From assembly GCA_963743275.1 (NCBI GenBank), contig CAVUPB010000007.1, forward strand, positions 434,001 to 498,000: a stretch of DNA of 64,000 nucleotides, read 5' to 3'. The notes under the pieces were generated by a model. The model did not search any database and was not told the origin of the DNA. It was given only the letters and a program-made list of their open reading frames with translations. Each line of letters begins with the position of its first letter. Within the stretch, counting starts at the first letter, position 1. Below are positions 8,672 through 18,539 of this stretch, in pieces. Made by a program: the position numbers and the translations under genes. The stretch comes from JALYLC01 sp963743275. Lineage in GTDB: Bacteria; Actinomycetota; Thermoleophilia; Gaiellales; JALYLC01.

Positions 8672-9294
8672 TGCACGAGCACGACCACGACCACGACCAT
8701 GGCCACCACGAGCGGCCCGCGTCGCAATCGGAGCTGCGCGCCCGCGCGCTCGAGGCGGTGCTCGTCGAGCGCGGGCTCGTCTCGACCGATGCGATCGACG
8801 CCGTCGTCGAGTACTACGAGCACGACGTCGGCCCGCAGAACGGCGCGCGCGTGATCGCGCGCGCGTGGAACGACCCCGAGTACCGCACCCGGCTGCTCGC
8901 CGACGGCAGCTCGGCGATCGCCGAGCTCGGCTACGGCGGCGTCGAGGGCGAGCACATGGTCGTCGTCGAGAACACCCCGGACGTGCACAACGTGATCGTG
9001 TGCACGCTCTGCTCGTGCTACCCGTGGCCCGTCCTCGGGCTGCCACCCACCTGGTACAAGAGCGAGGCCTACCGCGCCCGCCTCGTCGCCGAGCCGCGGC
9101 GCGTGCTGCGCGAGTTCGGGCTCGAGCTCGCTCCCGACGTCGACCTTCGCGTCTGGGACTCGAGCGCCGAGGTGCGCTACCTCGTGCTGCCCGAGCGGCC
9201 CGAGGGCACCGACGGCATGAGCGAGGAGCAGCTCGCCGGCCTGGTCTCGCGCGACGCGATGATCGGCGTGGCGCGCGTCGAGGCGCCGGCGTGA
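8671..9294 (+). CDS. nthA: Nitrile hydratase alpha subunit, cobalt type, with His-rich N-terminus
   Basis: The catalytic subunit (207 aa) carries the metal-binding claw VCTLCSCYPWPVLG. The Thr in CTLCSC is the residue typical of cobalt enzymes; iron enzymes have Ser. The middle and last Cys are normally oxidised to sulfinic and sulfenic acids. VCTLCSC is followed by the conserved PPTWYKSEAYRARLV. An unusual feature is the extreme N-terminus MHEHDHDHDHGHHERP, nine His and four Asp/Glu in the first fourteen residues, which could bind Co or Ni locally. The start overlaps the beta stop (TGATG). The accessory gene overlaps the 3' end. Confidence 0.95.
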   Translation: MHEHDHDHDHGHHERPASQSELRARALEAVLVERGLVSTDAIDAVVEYYEHDVGPQNGARVIARAWNDPEYRTRLLADGSSAIAELGYGGVEGEHMVVVENTPDVHNVIVCTLCSCYPWPVLGLPPTWYKSEAYRARLVAEPRRVLREFGLELAPDVDLRVWDSSAEVRYLVLPERPEGTDGMSEEQLAGLVSRDAMIGVARVEAPA

Positions 9295-9569
9295 GCACCT
9301 CGCTCGCCGAGGTCGACGCGCAGCTCCGCGACACCGCGCCGCTGCCACGGGCCAACGGCGAGCTCGTCTTCGACGAGGTCTGGCACGGCCGCGCGCTCGG
9401 CATGGGGGTCGTCGTGCTCGAGCGGCTGGGGATGCCCTGGAGCGCCTTCCGCGAGCACCTCGTCGCGGCGATCGAGCGCCACGGGCACCCCCCGGGCGAG
9501 ACGGCCGCCGAGGCCTACTACGTCGCGTTCCTGGACGCGATCGAGTCGCTGGTGGCGGCACAGGGCTGA
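9291..9569 (+). CDS. Nitrile hydratase accessory (cobalt insertion) protein
   Basis: A 92-aa protein starting at GTG 9291, overlapping the alpha stop by 4 nt (GTGA). Its LVFDEVWHGRALGMGVVVLERLGMPWSAFREHLVAAI segment resembles the N-terminal helical part of beta subunits. That is the hallmark of the small activators (NhlE/p14K type) that form a complex with alpha and help insert cobalt. Position as the third gene of the operon fits. No other maturation gene is visible nearby. Confidence 0.85.
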   Translation: MSTSLAEVDAQLRDTAPLPRANGELVFDEVWHGRALGMGVVVLERLGMPWSAFREHLVAAIERHGHPPGETAAEAYYVAFLDAIESLVAAQG

Positions 9570-9617
9570 CCCGCCCGAGCGGCGCGCGGCCGTAGGGCGA
9601 CCTGTGAGCATGCGCCG

Positions 9618-10451
9618 ATGCTCGGGGTGCTGCTCGCGCTCTCCGCCTCCCTGATGTGGGGGTTCGCCGACTACCTCGGCGGCCTCCAGACGCGGACCCG
9701 GCAGGTCTTCGCGGTCGTGATCATCTCGCAGGCGTCCGGGTTCGTCGTGATCGCGGCCGTCGTGGCGGTTCGCGGCGTCGGCTGGCCGGGCGCTGCGGCG
9801 ATGCTGCCGGCCGTCGTCGCGGGCATGCTCGGCGCAGCGTGCATCGTCGTCTTCTACCTCGCGCTCTCGTACGGGCCCGTCTCGATCGTTGCGCCGGTGC
9901 TCGCCTCGAGCGCCTCGATCCCGGTCGTCTACGGCCTGATCACGGGCGAGCGGCCGTCCGACCTGCAGCTCGCCGGCCTCGTGGCGACGCTCGCCGGCGT
10001 GATCCTCGTCTCGTGGACGGACGGCGGCGGTCATGCGCGCGGGCGCCGAGGCGTCGCGTTCGGCGTCCTCGCGGCCGTGCTGCTCGGCGTGCTGCTCGTG
10101 ATCTTCTCCCACGCCTCCGCGCACGACGCGTACTGGGCGCCGCTCGTGCTGCGCGCCTCCTCGATGACGACCATCGCGACCGTCGTGCTCGTGCGGCGCG
10201 TGAGCGTGCGCGTCGATCGCCGCGCCCTCGTCGTGATCGCGGCGATCGGCACGCTGGACGTGCTCGCGAACCTGGCCTACTCGGTGTCGACGACGCTGCA
10301 GCTGCTGTCGATCACCGCGGTGCTCAGCTCGCTCTTCCCGGTGGTCACGGTCGCGCTCGCGCATCTGCACCTCGGCGAGCGCGTCACGCGCGTGCAGCGC
10401 AGCGGCTCGCTGCTGACGATGCTCGGCGTGCTGTGCGTGGCCGCCGGATAG
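9618..10451 (+). CDS. DMT-superfamily (EamA-type) transporter
   Basis: The 277-aa product has about ten hydrophobic segments arranged as two EamA halves, each starting with a SxxWG/GxxL-type helix (LLALSASLMWGFADYLGG; GVAFGVLAAVLLGVLLVI) and each with a glutamate-containing GER loop (residues near 113 and 255). These proteins export or import small metabolites across the inner membrane. The substrate cannot be read from sequence. It follows the nitrile hydratase operon by 48 nt on the same strand, so a link to nitrile or amide metabolism is possible but unproven. It converges with the ligase gene, 7 nt apart. Confidence 0.8.
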   Translation: MLGVLLALSASLMWGFADYLGGLQTRTRQVFAVVIISQASGFVVIAAVVAVRGVGWPGAAAMLPAVVAGMLGAACIVVFYLALSYGPVSIVAPVLASSASIPVVYGLITGERPSDLQLAGLVATLAGVILVSWTDGGGHARGRRGVAFGVLAAVLLGVLLVIFSHASAHDAYWAPLVLRASSMTTIATVVLVRRVSVRVDRRALVVIAAIGTLDVLANLAYSVSTTLQLLSITAVLSSLFPVVTVALAHLHLGERVTRVQRSGSLLTMLGVLCVAAG

Positions 10452-10458
10452 GGGCCCC

Positions 10459-11985
<1,527 letters not shown>

Positions 11986-12010
11986 AGGCGGATTCTTGCG
12001 AGGACCGTGG

Positions 12011-12313
12011 CTACGCGCCGGCCAGCTGCGACACGAGGTGCGTGATCCTCACGTGTGCCGAAGGATCCTCGCCGCAGTACTGGTTGGTGCGCCAGAGGAG
12101 CTCGTTGGCGGCCATGACCGCCGCGAGCTGCGGCGTCTGCGCCGTCTCGATGCGCGCGGTCATCGCGATGCTGCGCGTGCGCGCGTCGAGGACCACCTCG
12201 GGCTCGCGCACGACCTGCGAGCGCTGGAGCGACTCACGCAGCTGCTCGACCACGCGATCGGCGTCGAGCGCTGCGCCGAGCCCGGTCGTCCGGCATTCCA
12301 CGAGATACGCCAC
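12011..12313 (-). CDS. Conserved-looking small protein of unknown function
   Basis: A 100-aa ORF beginning GTG at 12313 (VAYLVECRTTGLGAALDADRVV). Composition is balanced, with an alternating strand/helix pattern and no signal peptide or membrane segment. It sits 25 nt upstream of the ligase gene and in the same direction, so it may share its transcript. A TACATT hexamer ends 5 nt before the GTG, a plausible leaderless -10. I do not recognise the family. Confidence 0.6.
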   Translation of the reverse strand: MAYLVECRTTGLGAALDADRVVEQLRESLQRSQVVREPEVVLDARTRSIAMTARIETAQTPQLAAVMAANELLWRTNQYCGEDPSAHVRITHLVSQLAGA

Positions 12314-12348
12314 ACCGGAATGTACGCCGTCGCGCGGGGTGTGAAACG

Positions 12349-12738
12349 CTAGGCGGTGTCGAGCCGTGCGCGCTCGGCCGTGCCGAGGAAGCGGCTGTGC
12401 CAGGCACGGCGCCCCGCGAGCTCGTCGAGCGACATGTGGTAGACGGCGGCGAGGTCGACCGCCTCCTCGAGGCGGATGCCGCCCGTGCGCTCCCAGCGCT
12501 CCAGCGCAGCGGCCGTGATCGGGGCCCCCCGCGCGTGCATCAGCTCGACGACCTGCTCCTCGCCGAGGCCGGTGTGTGCGCGCGCGCTGCGCAGCGCGGC
12601 GCTGATGCGATCGTGCGCCGCCGCCCGGGCGATCAGCGTCAGCGTGCCGGCGCGCGACGGCTCCCGCCGGGCGCTTGCCGTTCCTCTGCCCGCGCCCTCC
12701 GGCGCCGCATCCTCGTACGTCCGTGTTCGCAGCCTCAT
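12349..12738 (-). CDS. Helix-turn-helix (XRE-like) DNA-binding protein
   Basis: 129 aa starting ATG 12738. After a basic, disordered N-terminus (about 35 residues), residues 40-110 read as a Cro/C1-type HTH: DRISAALRSARAHTGLGEEQVVELM, then ITAAALERWERTGGIRLEEAVDLAAVYHMSLDEL. The pattern of turn, recognition helix and a final helix ending in SLDELAG is typical of XRE regulators. It begins 13 nt after the amidase stop, so it is probably co-transcribed with the amidases. It could regulate them, though nothing shows this directly. Confidence 0.75.
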   Translation of the reverse strand: MRLRTRTYEDAAPEGAGRGTASARREPSRAGTLTLIARAAAHDRISAALRSARAHTGLGEEQVVELMHARGAPITAAALERWERTGGIRLEEAVDLAAVYHMSLDELAGRRAWHSRFLGTAERARLDTA

Positions 12739-12751
12739 GTGGCGGCTCCCT

Positions 12752-14230
12752 TCAGGTCGTGTGGAAGGTATCCCCGCTCTCGCCGGGGTGGGCCTCCCTC
12801 CATCGGGGGAATTCGGGCACGCCGAGCGCGGACTGCAGCTGGATGCCGATGTCGAGCAGCTCCCAGTCGCCGCCGGCCGGGCCGATCAGGGAGACGCCGA
12901 CCGGGAGGCCGCTGCGCGCGCCGACGCCGGCGGGGAGCGCGACGACGGGCGAGCCGGTCCAGTCCCAGAAGTGGGTCAGCGAGATCAGGGCGTAGTCGCT
13001 GCCGGCTCGCTCGTAGCCCTCGCCGCGCAGGGGCGCCGTGCAGGGCACCGTCGGCTCGAGCAGCGCCGCGATGCGCCGGCCGGCGAGCCAGTGCGCGAGC
13101 GCCTCCGTCGTCTCGCGCCGCCGCGCCTGCGCGGCCACGTAGCGCTCGGCCGAGACCTCGCGCGCCTCGGCCTGCTCGACCCATTCGCGCAGCGAGGGCC
13201 GGTAGTCCTCGCGCCGGCCGTCGAAGCGGCGGTGGTAGACGAGCAGCTCGGCGTAGAGCACCTCGAGGAAGTCCTCACCCGCGTCGAGCGCGAGCGGCGG
13301 CGGAGGCAGCTCGACGAGCACGGCCCCGAGCGCCCGGCAGTGCGCGATCGCCGCCTCGAAGCCCTCGGCGACGTCGGCTTCGAGATCGGCTCCCGCGACG
13401 CGCGGCGACACCGCCAGGCGGATCCCGGCGAGCGGCTCTGGACCCGCGCGCCGCGAGGGCAGGAGCGCGGGTGGCGGCGCGGCCAGCGCGCTCGCCGGAC
13501 GGCCGGGGTCCGGCCCGGCCATCGCGGCCAGGAGCGGCGCGCAGTCCGCGAGCGTCCGCGCCATCGGCCCCGCGTGGTCGAGGCTCGTCGCCAGCGGCAC
13601 GATGCCGCGCATCGAGACGAGGCCGCGCGTCGGCTTGATCGTCGAGGTGCCGCACAGCGCCGAGGGGATGCGCAGCGAGCCGGCAGTGTCCGTGCCGGTC
13701 GCGGCCGGCACCATGCGCGCCGCGAGCGCGGCGGCCGAGCCGCCGCTCGACCCGCCGGCCGAGCGCTCGAGCGCCCACGGGTTGCCGACCTGGTCGGTCG
13801 TGCCGCCGACGGCGAACTCGTGCGTGTGCAGGTGGCCGAGCAGGACCATGCCCTGCGCGCCGAGCCGCGCCCAGGCGTCGCAGTCGGCATCCGGCTGCTC
13901 GTCGAGCAGGCGGCTCGACGCGGTCAGGGGCGTGCCCGCGACGGCGTAGAGATCCTTGAGCCCGATCGGGATCCCGCACAGCGGCGGCGGCGGATCCGAG
14001 CTGCGCGCGCGCCGGGCGAGCAGCGCATCGGCGCGCGCTGCGGCCGTCAGCGCGCGCTCCTCGTAGACCCGCACCCAGGCGTTGACGGAGGCCGGATCGC
14101 CGGCGTGGCTGTGCACCCCGTCGCGCTCGCGGATGCGCGCGAGGCAGGCGCGCGTGAGCTCGCCGGACGAGAGCTCGCGCGCGGCGATCAGCGCGGCGGC
14201 CTCGACGACTCCCAGATCGGCGGCATCCAT
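12752..14230 (-). CDS. Amidase-signature-family hydrolase (first of two)
   Basis: 492 aa from ATG 14230 (MDAADLGVVEAAALIAARE). The Ser-cisSer-Lys triad is in place: Lys in GIPIGLKDLYAVAG, the cis-Ser in AGGSSGGSAAALA, and the nucleophile Ser in TDTAGSLRIPSALCG, followed by KPTRGLVS. These enzymes hydrolyse a carboxamide to acid and ammonia. Substrate is not readable. The gene starts 4 nt after the stop of the second amidase and ends 13 nt before an HTH gene. Two amidases beside a nitrile hydratase operon suggest a nitrile-amide-acid route. GatA is unlikely because no gatC or gatB neighbours are present. Confidence 0.88.
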   Translation of the reverse strand: MDAADLGVVEAAALIAARELSSGELTRACLARIRERDGVHSHAGDPASVNAWVRVYEERALTAAARADALLARRARSSDPPPPLCGIPIGLKDLYAVAGTPLTASSRLLDEQPDADCDAWARLGAQGMVLLGHLHTHEFAVGGTTDQVGNPWALERSAGGSSGGSAAALAARMVPAATGTDTAGSLRIPSALCGTSTIKPTRGLVSMRGIVPLATSLDHAGPMARTLADCAPLLAAMAGPDPGRPASALAAPPPALLPSRRAGPEPLAGIRLAVSPRVAGADLEADVAEGFEAAIAHCRALGAVLVELPPPPLALDAGEDFLEVLYAELLVYHRRFDGRREDYRPSLREWVEQAEAREVSAERYVAAQARRRETTEALAHWLAGRRIAALLEPTVPCTAPLRGEGYERAGSDYALISLTHFWDWTGSPVVALPAGVGARSGLPVGVSLIGPAGGDWELLDIGIQLQSALGVPEFPRWREAHPGESGDTFHTT

Positions 14231-14234
14231 CACG

Positions 14235-15569
14235 TCAGGCGAACGCCCGCTCGAGTGCCGCCCCCAGCGCGAGCACGAGCGCATCGGCGCCGGGGGGCCC
14301 GGCGATCTGCAGGCCGACCGGCAGCCCGGCCGCCGTCGTGCCGCACGGCAGCGAGAGCGCGGGCTGGCCGGTGACGTTGTAGGGGACGGTGTAGGAGTGC
14401 CACTCGAACGCGGCCCGCCAGCGCTCGCGGCGGCTCGTCTCGGGCGGGACGGCGTCGAGCGGGAGCGCGGCGTGCGTGAGCACCGGCGAGACGAGCAGCT
14501 CGAACGGGGTCATCGCCTCGAACACCGCCGCCGTCCCCCGCCGTGCCGCCGCCACCGCCTGCACGTACTCGCCGACGCCGATGCGCTCGCCGTCGGTCAC
14601 GGCCTCGCGCGTCCACGGCTCGAGCTGGTCGAAGCGCTCGGGCGGGACGAGCCGGCGCAGCGCCGCGCACTGGCCGAGCACGATCGTCTCGAACGGCTCC
14701 ATGAGCGCCGCGAGCGGCACGTCCGGCGCCTCCTCGAGCGTGTGATCGAGGTGCGCGAGCACCTCGAGCGCCGCGGCGAAGACCTCGCCGACCTCGTCGT
14801 CCAGCACCCCCAGCGGCGGGTCGCGCACGACGCCGATGCGCAGCGGCGGCGGATCCTCGGCGCAGGCGGCGGCAAAGGCGCCGTCGTGCGCGGGCGCGGC
14901 GTAGACGTCTCCCGGCTCGGCCCCGGCCATCACCTCGAGCATGAGCGCGCAGTCGGCCACGGTGCGCGCCATCGGCCCGTTCACCGCAAAGCCCTCCCAC
15001 GAGTCGTACGTGGCGGGCGCGCCGCTCACGAGGCCGCGCGTCGGCTTGTGGCCGACGACGCCGCAGCACGCGGCGGGGATGCGGATCGAGCCGCCGCCGT
15101 CGGAGCCCTGCGCGAGCGTCCCGATGCCCGCCGCGAGCGCCGCCGCGGCGCCGCCGCTCGAGCCGCCGGCCGTGCGCGTCGTGTCGTGCGGGTTGCGCGT
15201 GGGCCCGAAGAGCAGGTTCTCGGTCGTCGGGCGCAGGCCCATCTCGGGCGTGTTCGTCTTGCCGATCAGGACGGCGCCGGCGCGGCGCAGGCGCGCGATG
15301 CAGGCGGCGTCGCCCGGCGGCAGATTGCCGGCGAACGCGCGCGAGCCGTAGGTCGTCGCGTACGGGGTCGCGTCGTTGAGATCCTTGGCCGTGAACGGCA
15401 CGCCGTGCAGCGGGCCGCGCCAGACGTGCGGCAGGCCGTCGCGCTCGCGCGCCTCGGCCAGCGCGCGCTCGCCGTCCCAGGCGACGACGGCGCCGATGCG
15501 CGGATTCTCGGCCTCGAGCCGCGCGAGCGCCTCGCGGCAGGCCTCCTCGGCCGAGCGCTCGCCGTTCAC
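14235..15569 (-). CDS. Amidase-signature-family hydrolase (second of two)
   Basis: 444 aa from GTG 15569, overlapping the P1 peptidase stop by 4 nt (GTGA), which decides the start. Catalytic Lys is in VPFTAKDLND, the Ser-rich loop in AGGSSGGAAAALAAG, and the nucleophile Ser in GSDGGGSIRIPAACCG, followed by HKPTRGLVSG. The C-terminal half with VPYNVTGQPALSLPCG and GLPVGLQIAGPPGAD is normal for the family. The neighbouring amidase is a distinct paralogue, not a near copy. Likely cytoplasmic. Substrate unknown. Confidence 0.88.
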   Translation of the reverse strand: MNGERSAEEACREALARLEAENPRIGAVVAWDGERALAEARERDGLPHVWRGPLHGVPFTAKDLNDATPYATTYGSRAFAGNLPPGDAACIARLRRAGAVLIGKTNTPEMGLRPTTENLLFGPTRNPHDTTRTAGGSSGGAAAALAAGIGTLAQGSDGGGSIRIPAACCGVVGHKPTRGLVSGAPATYDSWEGFAVNGPMARTVADCALMLEVMAGAEPGDVYAAPAHDGAFAAACAEDPPPLRIGVVRDPPLGVLDDEVGEVFAAALEVLAHLDHTLEEAPDVPLAALMEPFETIVLGQCAALRRLVPPERFDQLEPWTREAVTDGERIGVGEYVQAVAAARRGTAAVFEAMTPFELLVSPVLTHAALPLDAVPPETSRRERWRAAFEWHSYTVPYNVTGQPALSLPCGTTAAGLPVGLQIAGPPGADALVLALGAALERAFA

Positions 15570-16708
15570 GCCAGGGCGCCGCGCGCCCGCAGCAGCTCGC
15601 GCACGCGCTCGTGGGGCAGGCCGGGCGAGCGGCGCCCGTTCGCGCCGGTCATCTCCTCGGCCGCGCAGAGCGCGTTCAGCACCGCCTCCTCGGTGGCCTG
15701 CACGACCGCCTCGAAGAGCGGATCCATGCGCGTCCAGGGGACGAAGCGCAGCGAGCCGTAGCCGTCTCCGGCGGCGCCGAGGCCGAGCGTGAACGCCCCC
15801 GGGTTCGCGGTCGAGAAGGCGAGGAAGATGTCGCCGGAGAAGTGCGACCCCGTGGTCCCCGTGCGTGCGAGGCCGAGCGGCACGCGGCGCGCGAGCGCCT
15901 TGCACTGCCCGGGCAGGAGCGGCGCGTCGGTCGCGACGATCGCGATCACGGAGCCTGCGCCCGGCGGCGCGAGCCACGCAGGGTCGGCCATCGGGTTGTC
16001 GTCGGCGAGCTCGCGCCCGACCGGGACGCCTGCGACCACGAGCTCGCGGCGCGCGCCGAAGTTGGCCTGGGCGAAGACGCCCACCGTATGGCCGTGCTCG
16101 ACGATGCGCGACGCAGTCCCCGAGCCGCCCTTGAACTGGTAGCAGTTCATGCCCGTGCCGCCGCCGACCGAGCCCTCCTCGACCGGCCCGCCGCGTGCGC
16201 CGTCGAGTGCCGCGAACACGACGTCGCTCGTGACGTGGCGCCCGTTGATGTCGTTGAGGTAGCCGTCCCACGTCTCGGCCGCCACCGGCAGCGCCCACAC
16301 GCCCGTCAGCTGCGGGTGGCGCGCGGTCGTCCAGGCGATCGTCGCCTCCTGTGCGATGCCCACCGCGTGCGTGTTCGTGATCGTGACCGGCAGCGAGAGC
16401 GCGCCCGACTCCTCGATCCAGACGGTGCCGGTCATCTCGCCGTTGCCGTTGAGCGAGAAGAAGCCGGCCGCGCAGGCGGTGCCCGGATCGGCCCGCCCGC
16501 GCGGGTGGATCGCGGTCACGCCGGTGCGCACGGGACCCTCGCCGACGACCAGCGGCCCGTCGCCCGCGATCAGCGTCGCGTAGCCGACCTCGACGCCCGG
16601 CACGTCCGTGATTGCGTTGGCGGCGCCCGGGGTACCGTCGAACGGGATGCCGAGGCTCCGGGCGCGCGGGCGGCCGGCGGGGGTGCGGAGGTGCGCATCG
16701 TGCGTCAT
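15566..16708 (-). CDS. P1-family peptidase (DmpA-like L-aminopeptidase/D-Ala-esterase)
   Basis: About 380 aa. Conserved DmpA features are ITDVPGVEVGYATL near the N-terminus, GFFSLNGNGEMTGTVWIEESG, ITNTHAVGIAQEATIAW, the glycine-rich VGGGTGMNCYQFKGG, then GTASR where the family self-cleaves before a conserved Ser to give the N-terminal nucleophile chain. The enzymes release N-terminal amino acids from small peptides or amides. I chose ATG 16708 because a TACGGT hexamer lies 9 nt before it; a GTG at 16726 is the alternative. It is the first gene of the run P1 peptidase, amidase, amidase, HTH. Confidence 0.85.
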   Translation of the reverse strand: MTHDAHLRTPAGRPRARSLGIPFDGTPGAANAITDVPGVEVGYATLIAGDGPLVVGEGPVRTGVTAIHPRGRADPGTACAAGFFSLNGNGEMTGTVWIEESGALSLPVTITNTHAVGIAQEATIAWTTARHPQLTGVWALPVAAETWDGYLNDINGRHVTSDVVFAALDGARGGPVEEGSVGGGTGMNCYQFKGGSGTASRIVEHGHTVGVFAQANFGARRELVVAGVPVGRELADDNPMADPAWLAPPGAGSVIAIVATDAPLLPGQCKALARRVPLGLARTGTTGSHFSGDIFLAFSTANPGAFTLGLGAAGDGYGSLRFVPWTRMDPLFEAVVQATEEAVLNALCAAEEMTGANGRRSPGLPHERVRELLRARGALA

Positions 16709-16770
16709 GCCCGGAGGACCGTACACTCACCCGCATGGCAACGGCAGCGCGTGGAATCGGAGGCTGAGCA

Positions 16771-17649
16771 GTGTCGTTTCGCGATGACGCGCAACTCGAC
16801 CCCTCGGAGGTCAGCGACCAGCGCGGCCGCGGAGGCGCCGGGCGCATCGCGATCGGGGGCGGCGGGCTCGGCGTGGCCGGCATCATCGTCGTGATCCTGC
16901 TGCAGCTGCTGGGCGGTGGCGGTGGGCTCGGCCAGCTCGGCGACCTGCAGGCGCAGACCTCGGGCGCGCCCGCCACGGGCGACCTCGCCGACTGCCGCAC
17001 GGGCGCCGACGCCAACGCGCGCGACGACTGCCGCATCCTCGGCTACGTCAACTCGGTGCAGGCGTTCTGGCGCGCCGAGTTCCAGCGCCGCGGGCGCACG
17101 TACGAGCCCTCGACGACGTACTTCGAGAGCGACCAGTGGCAGACCGGCTGCGGCCCCGCGTCGACGGATGTCGGCCCGTTCTACTGCCCGGCCGACAGGA
17201 AGGTCTACATCGACCTCGGCTTCCTCGACGAGCTGCGCGACAGGTTCGGGGCGACCGGCGGCCCGCTCGCACAGGGCTACGTGATCGCCCACGAGTACGG
17301 CCATCACGTGCAGGACCTGCTCGGCACGCTCGGCAACGGCTCCAACGAGCAGGGCGCGACGGGCAGGTCCGTGCGCACGGAGCTTCAGGCCGACTGCTTC
17401 GCGGGCGTCTGGGCGGCGCACGCCTCGCAGCCGGGCGGCCTGCTCGAGCCCATCACGCAGGCGGAGATCGACGACGCCCTGAACGCCGCGGCGGCCGTGG
17501 GCGACGACCGCATCCAGCAGGAGACGCAGGGCCAGGTCAACAAGGAGGCCTGGACGCACGGCTCCTCCGCGCAGCGCCAGCGCTGGTTCACGACCGGCTA
17601 CAAGACGGGCGACATGGCGAAGTGCGACACGTTCGGGGGCTCGATCTAG
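16771..17649 (+). CDS. Membrane-anchored neutral zinc metallopeptidase
   Basis: 292 aa. The short cytoplasmic N-terminus with a Gly-rich stretch is followed by one membrane segment (GVAGIIVVILLQLLGGGG, residues about 34-50) and an exported catalytic domain with zinc-binding HEYGHH near residue 173. A distal Glu in ELQADCFAGVWAAHA supplies the third ligand, and CxxD and C-rich positions suggest disulfides. This is the YpfJ/PF04228 zinc-peptidase family. GTG 16771 follows a good Shine-Dalgarno, GGAGG. Its stop codon lies in the left end of the 167-nt inverted repeat. Confidence 0.88.
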   Translation: MSFRDDAQLDPSEVSDQRGRGGAGRIAIGGGGLGVAGIIVVILLQLLGGGGGLGQLGDLQAQTSGAPATGDLADCRTGADANARDDCRILGYVNSVQAFWRAEFQRRGRTYEPSTTYFESDQWQTGCGPASTDVGPFYCPADRKVYIDLGFLDELRDRFGATGGPLAQGYVIAHEYGHHVQDLLGTLGNGSNEQGATGRSVRTELQADCFAGVWAAHASQPGGLLEPITQAEIDDALNAAAAVGDDRIQQETQGQVNKEAWTHGSSAQRQRWFTTGYKTGDMAKCDTFGGSI

Positions 17650-17812
17650 TGCTCCGTCCCGGAGGTCACGTGAGTGTGAGTGTGCTGGCTGGGCGTTCTG
17701 GGGACGGCCCGGCGTCGCCGCTCATGCGGTTAGCATTCGCACGACGCCGGGTCGTTCCCAGGGCGTCCAGACGGTGCAATCGCACCACGAGACTTCCGGG
17801 ACGGAGCACTAG
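17646..17812. repeat. 167-nt imperfect inverted repeat filling an intergenic gap (MITE-like or long hairpin)
   Basis: Perfect 18-nt outer arms CTAGTGCTCCGTCCCGGA (17646-17663) and TCCGGGACGGAGCACTAG (17795-17812). Pairing then continues imperfectly inward (left GGTCACGTG against the complement AGTCTCGTG; left TGGGCGTTCTGGGGACG against TGGACGCCCTGGGAACG). It ends in a perfect inner stem CCCGGCGTCG (17708-17717) and CGACGCCGGG (17742-17751). The left arm holds the TAG stop of the metallopeptidase and the right arm ends exactly at the TTG start of the SDR gene. CTAG at both tips may be part of the arms or a target duplication. Confidence 0.75.
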
Positions 17813-18538
17813 TTGCAGCTCGAAAGCCGGCGGATCCTCGTCACGGGCGCGTCGTCGGGCATCGGCGCGGCGATCGCGCAGCGCTGCGTCGTCGAGGGCG
17901 CGCGCGTGCTCGCGACCGGGCGCCGGGCCGACGCGCTCGAGGAGCTCGACGGCGTCCGCCGCTACGCCTGCGACCTGCGCGATCCCGGCGCGCCGGCCGC
18001 CTGCGTCGCCGAGGCCGTCGGGCTGTTCGGCGGCCTCGACGGCGTCGTGCACGCGGCCGGCACCGTGATCCGCGGCCAGGATCCGCGCAGCTCGAGCGAC
18101 GAGGAGATCGACGGCATCCTGCTCGACAACCTCGCCGTCCCCCAGCGCGTCGCGCGTGCCGCGCTCGCAGCGCTCGGGGCGGGCGGCTCGCTCGTCCTGA
18201 TCTCGAGCCAGCTCGCGCGCATCGGCGCGCCCGGCTACTCGAGCTACTGCGCGGCCAAGGGCGGCGTCGAGGCGCTCGTGCGCTCGCTCGCCGTCGACGT
18301 CGGCCCCGACGGCATCCGCGTGAACGCGATCGCCCCCGGGCTCGTGCGCACGCCGATGGCCTACCACGGCCGCGAGAACTTCGACGAGCTCGCCCCGGCG
18401 TTCGCCGAGCGCCACCCGCTGCGCCGCATCGGCGAGGCCGAGGACATCGCCGGGCCCGCGGTCTTCCTGCTCTCGGGCGCCTCGTCCTGGATGACGGGCC
18501 AGACGATCGTGGTCGACGGCGGCTTCACGATTCAGTGA
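17813..18538 (+). CDS. SDR-family oxidoreductase (first in catabolic cluster)
   Basis: 241 aa, classical short-chain dehydrogenase: nucleotide-binding TGASSGIG at residues 11-18, a VHAAG in place of NNAG, catalytic Ser in LVLISSQLAR, Tyr and Lys in YCAAKGG, and the PG motif in NAIAPGLVRTPM. The C-terminus ends WMTGQTIVVDGGF. It oxidises or reduces an alcohol/ketone with NAD(P). The only start giving the full Rossmann fold is TTG 17813, directly abutting the inverted repeat. The next gene starts one base after the stop. Confidence 0.9.
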   Translation: MQLESRRILVTGASSGIGAAIAQRCVVEGARVLATGRRADALEELDGVRRYACDLRDPGAPAACVAEAVGLFGGLDGVVHAAGTVIRGQDPRSSSDEEIDGILLDNLAVPQRVARAALAALGAGGSLVLISSQLARIGAPGYSSYCAAKGGVEALVRSLAVDVGPDGIRVNAIAPGLVRTPMAYHGRENFDELAPAFAERHPLRRIGEAEDIAGPAVFLLSGASSWMTGQTIVVDGGFTIQ

Positions 18539-18539
18539 C

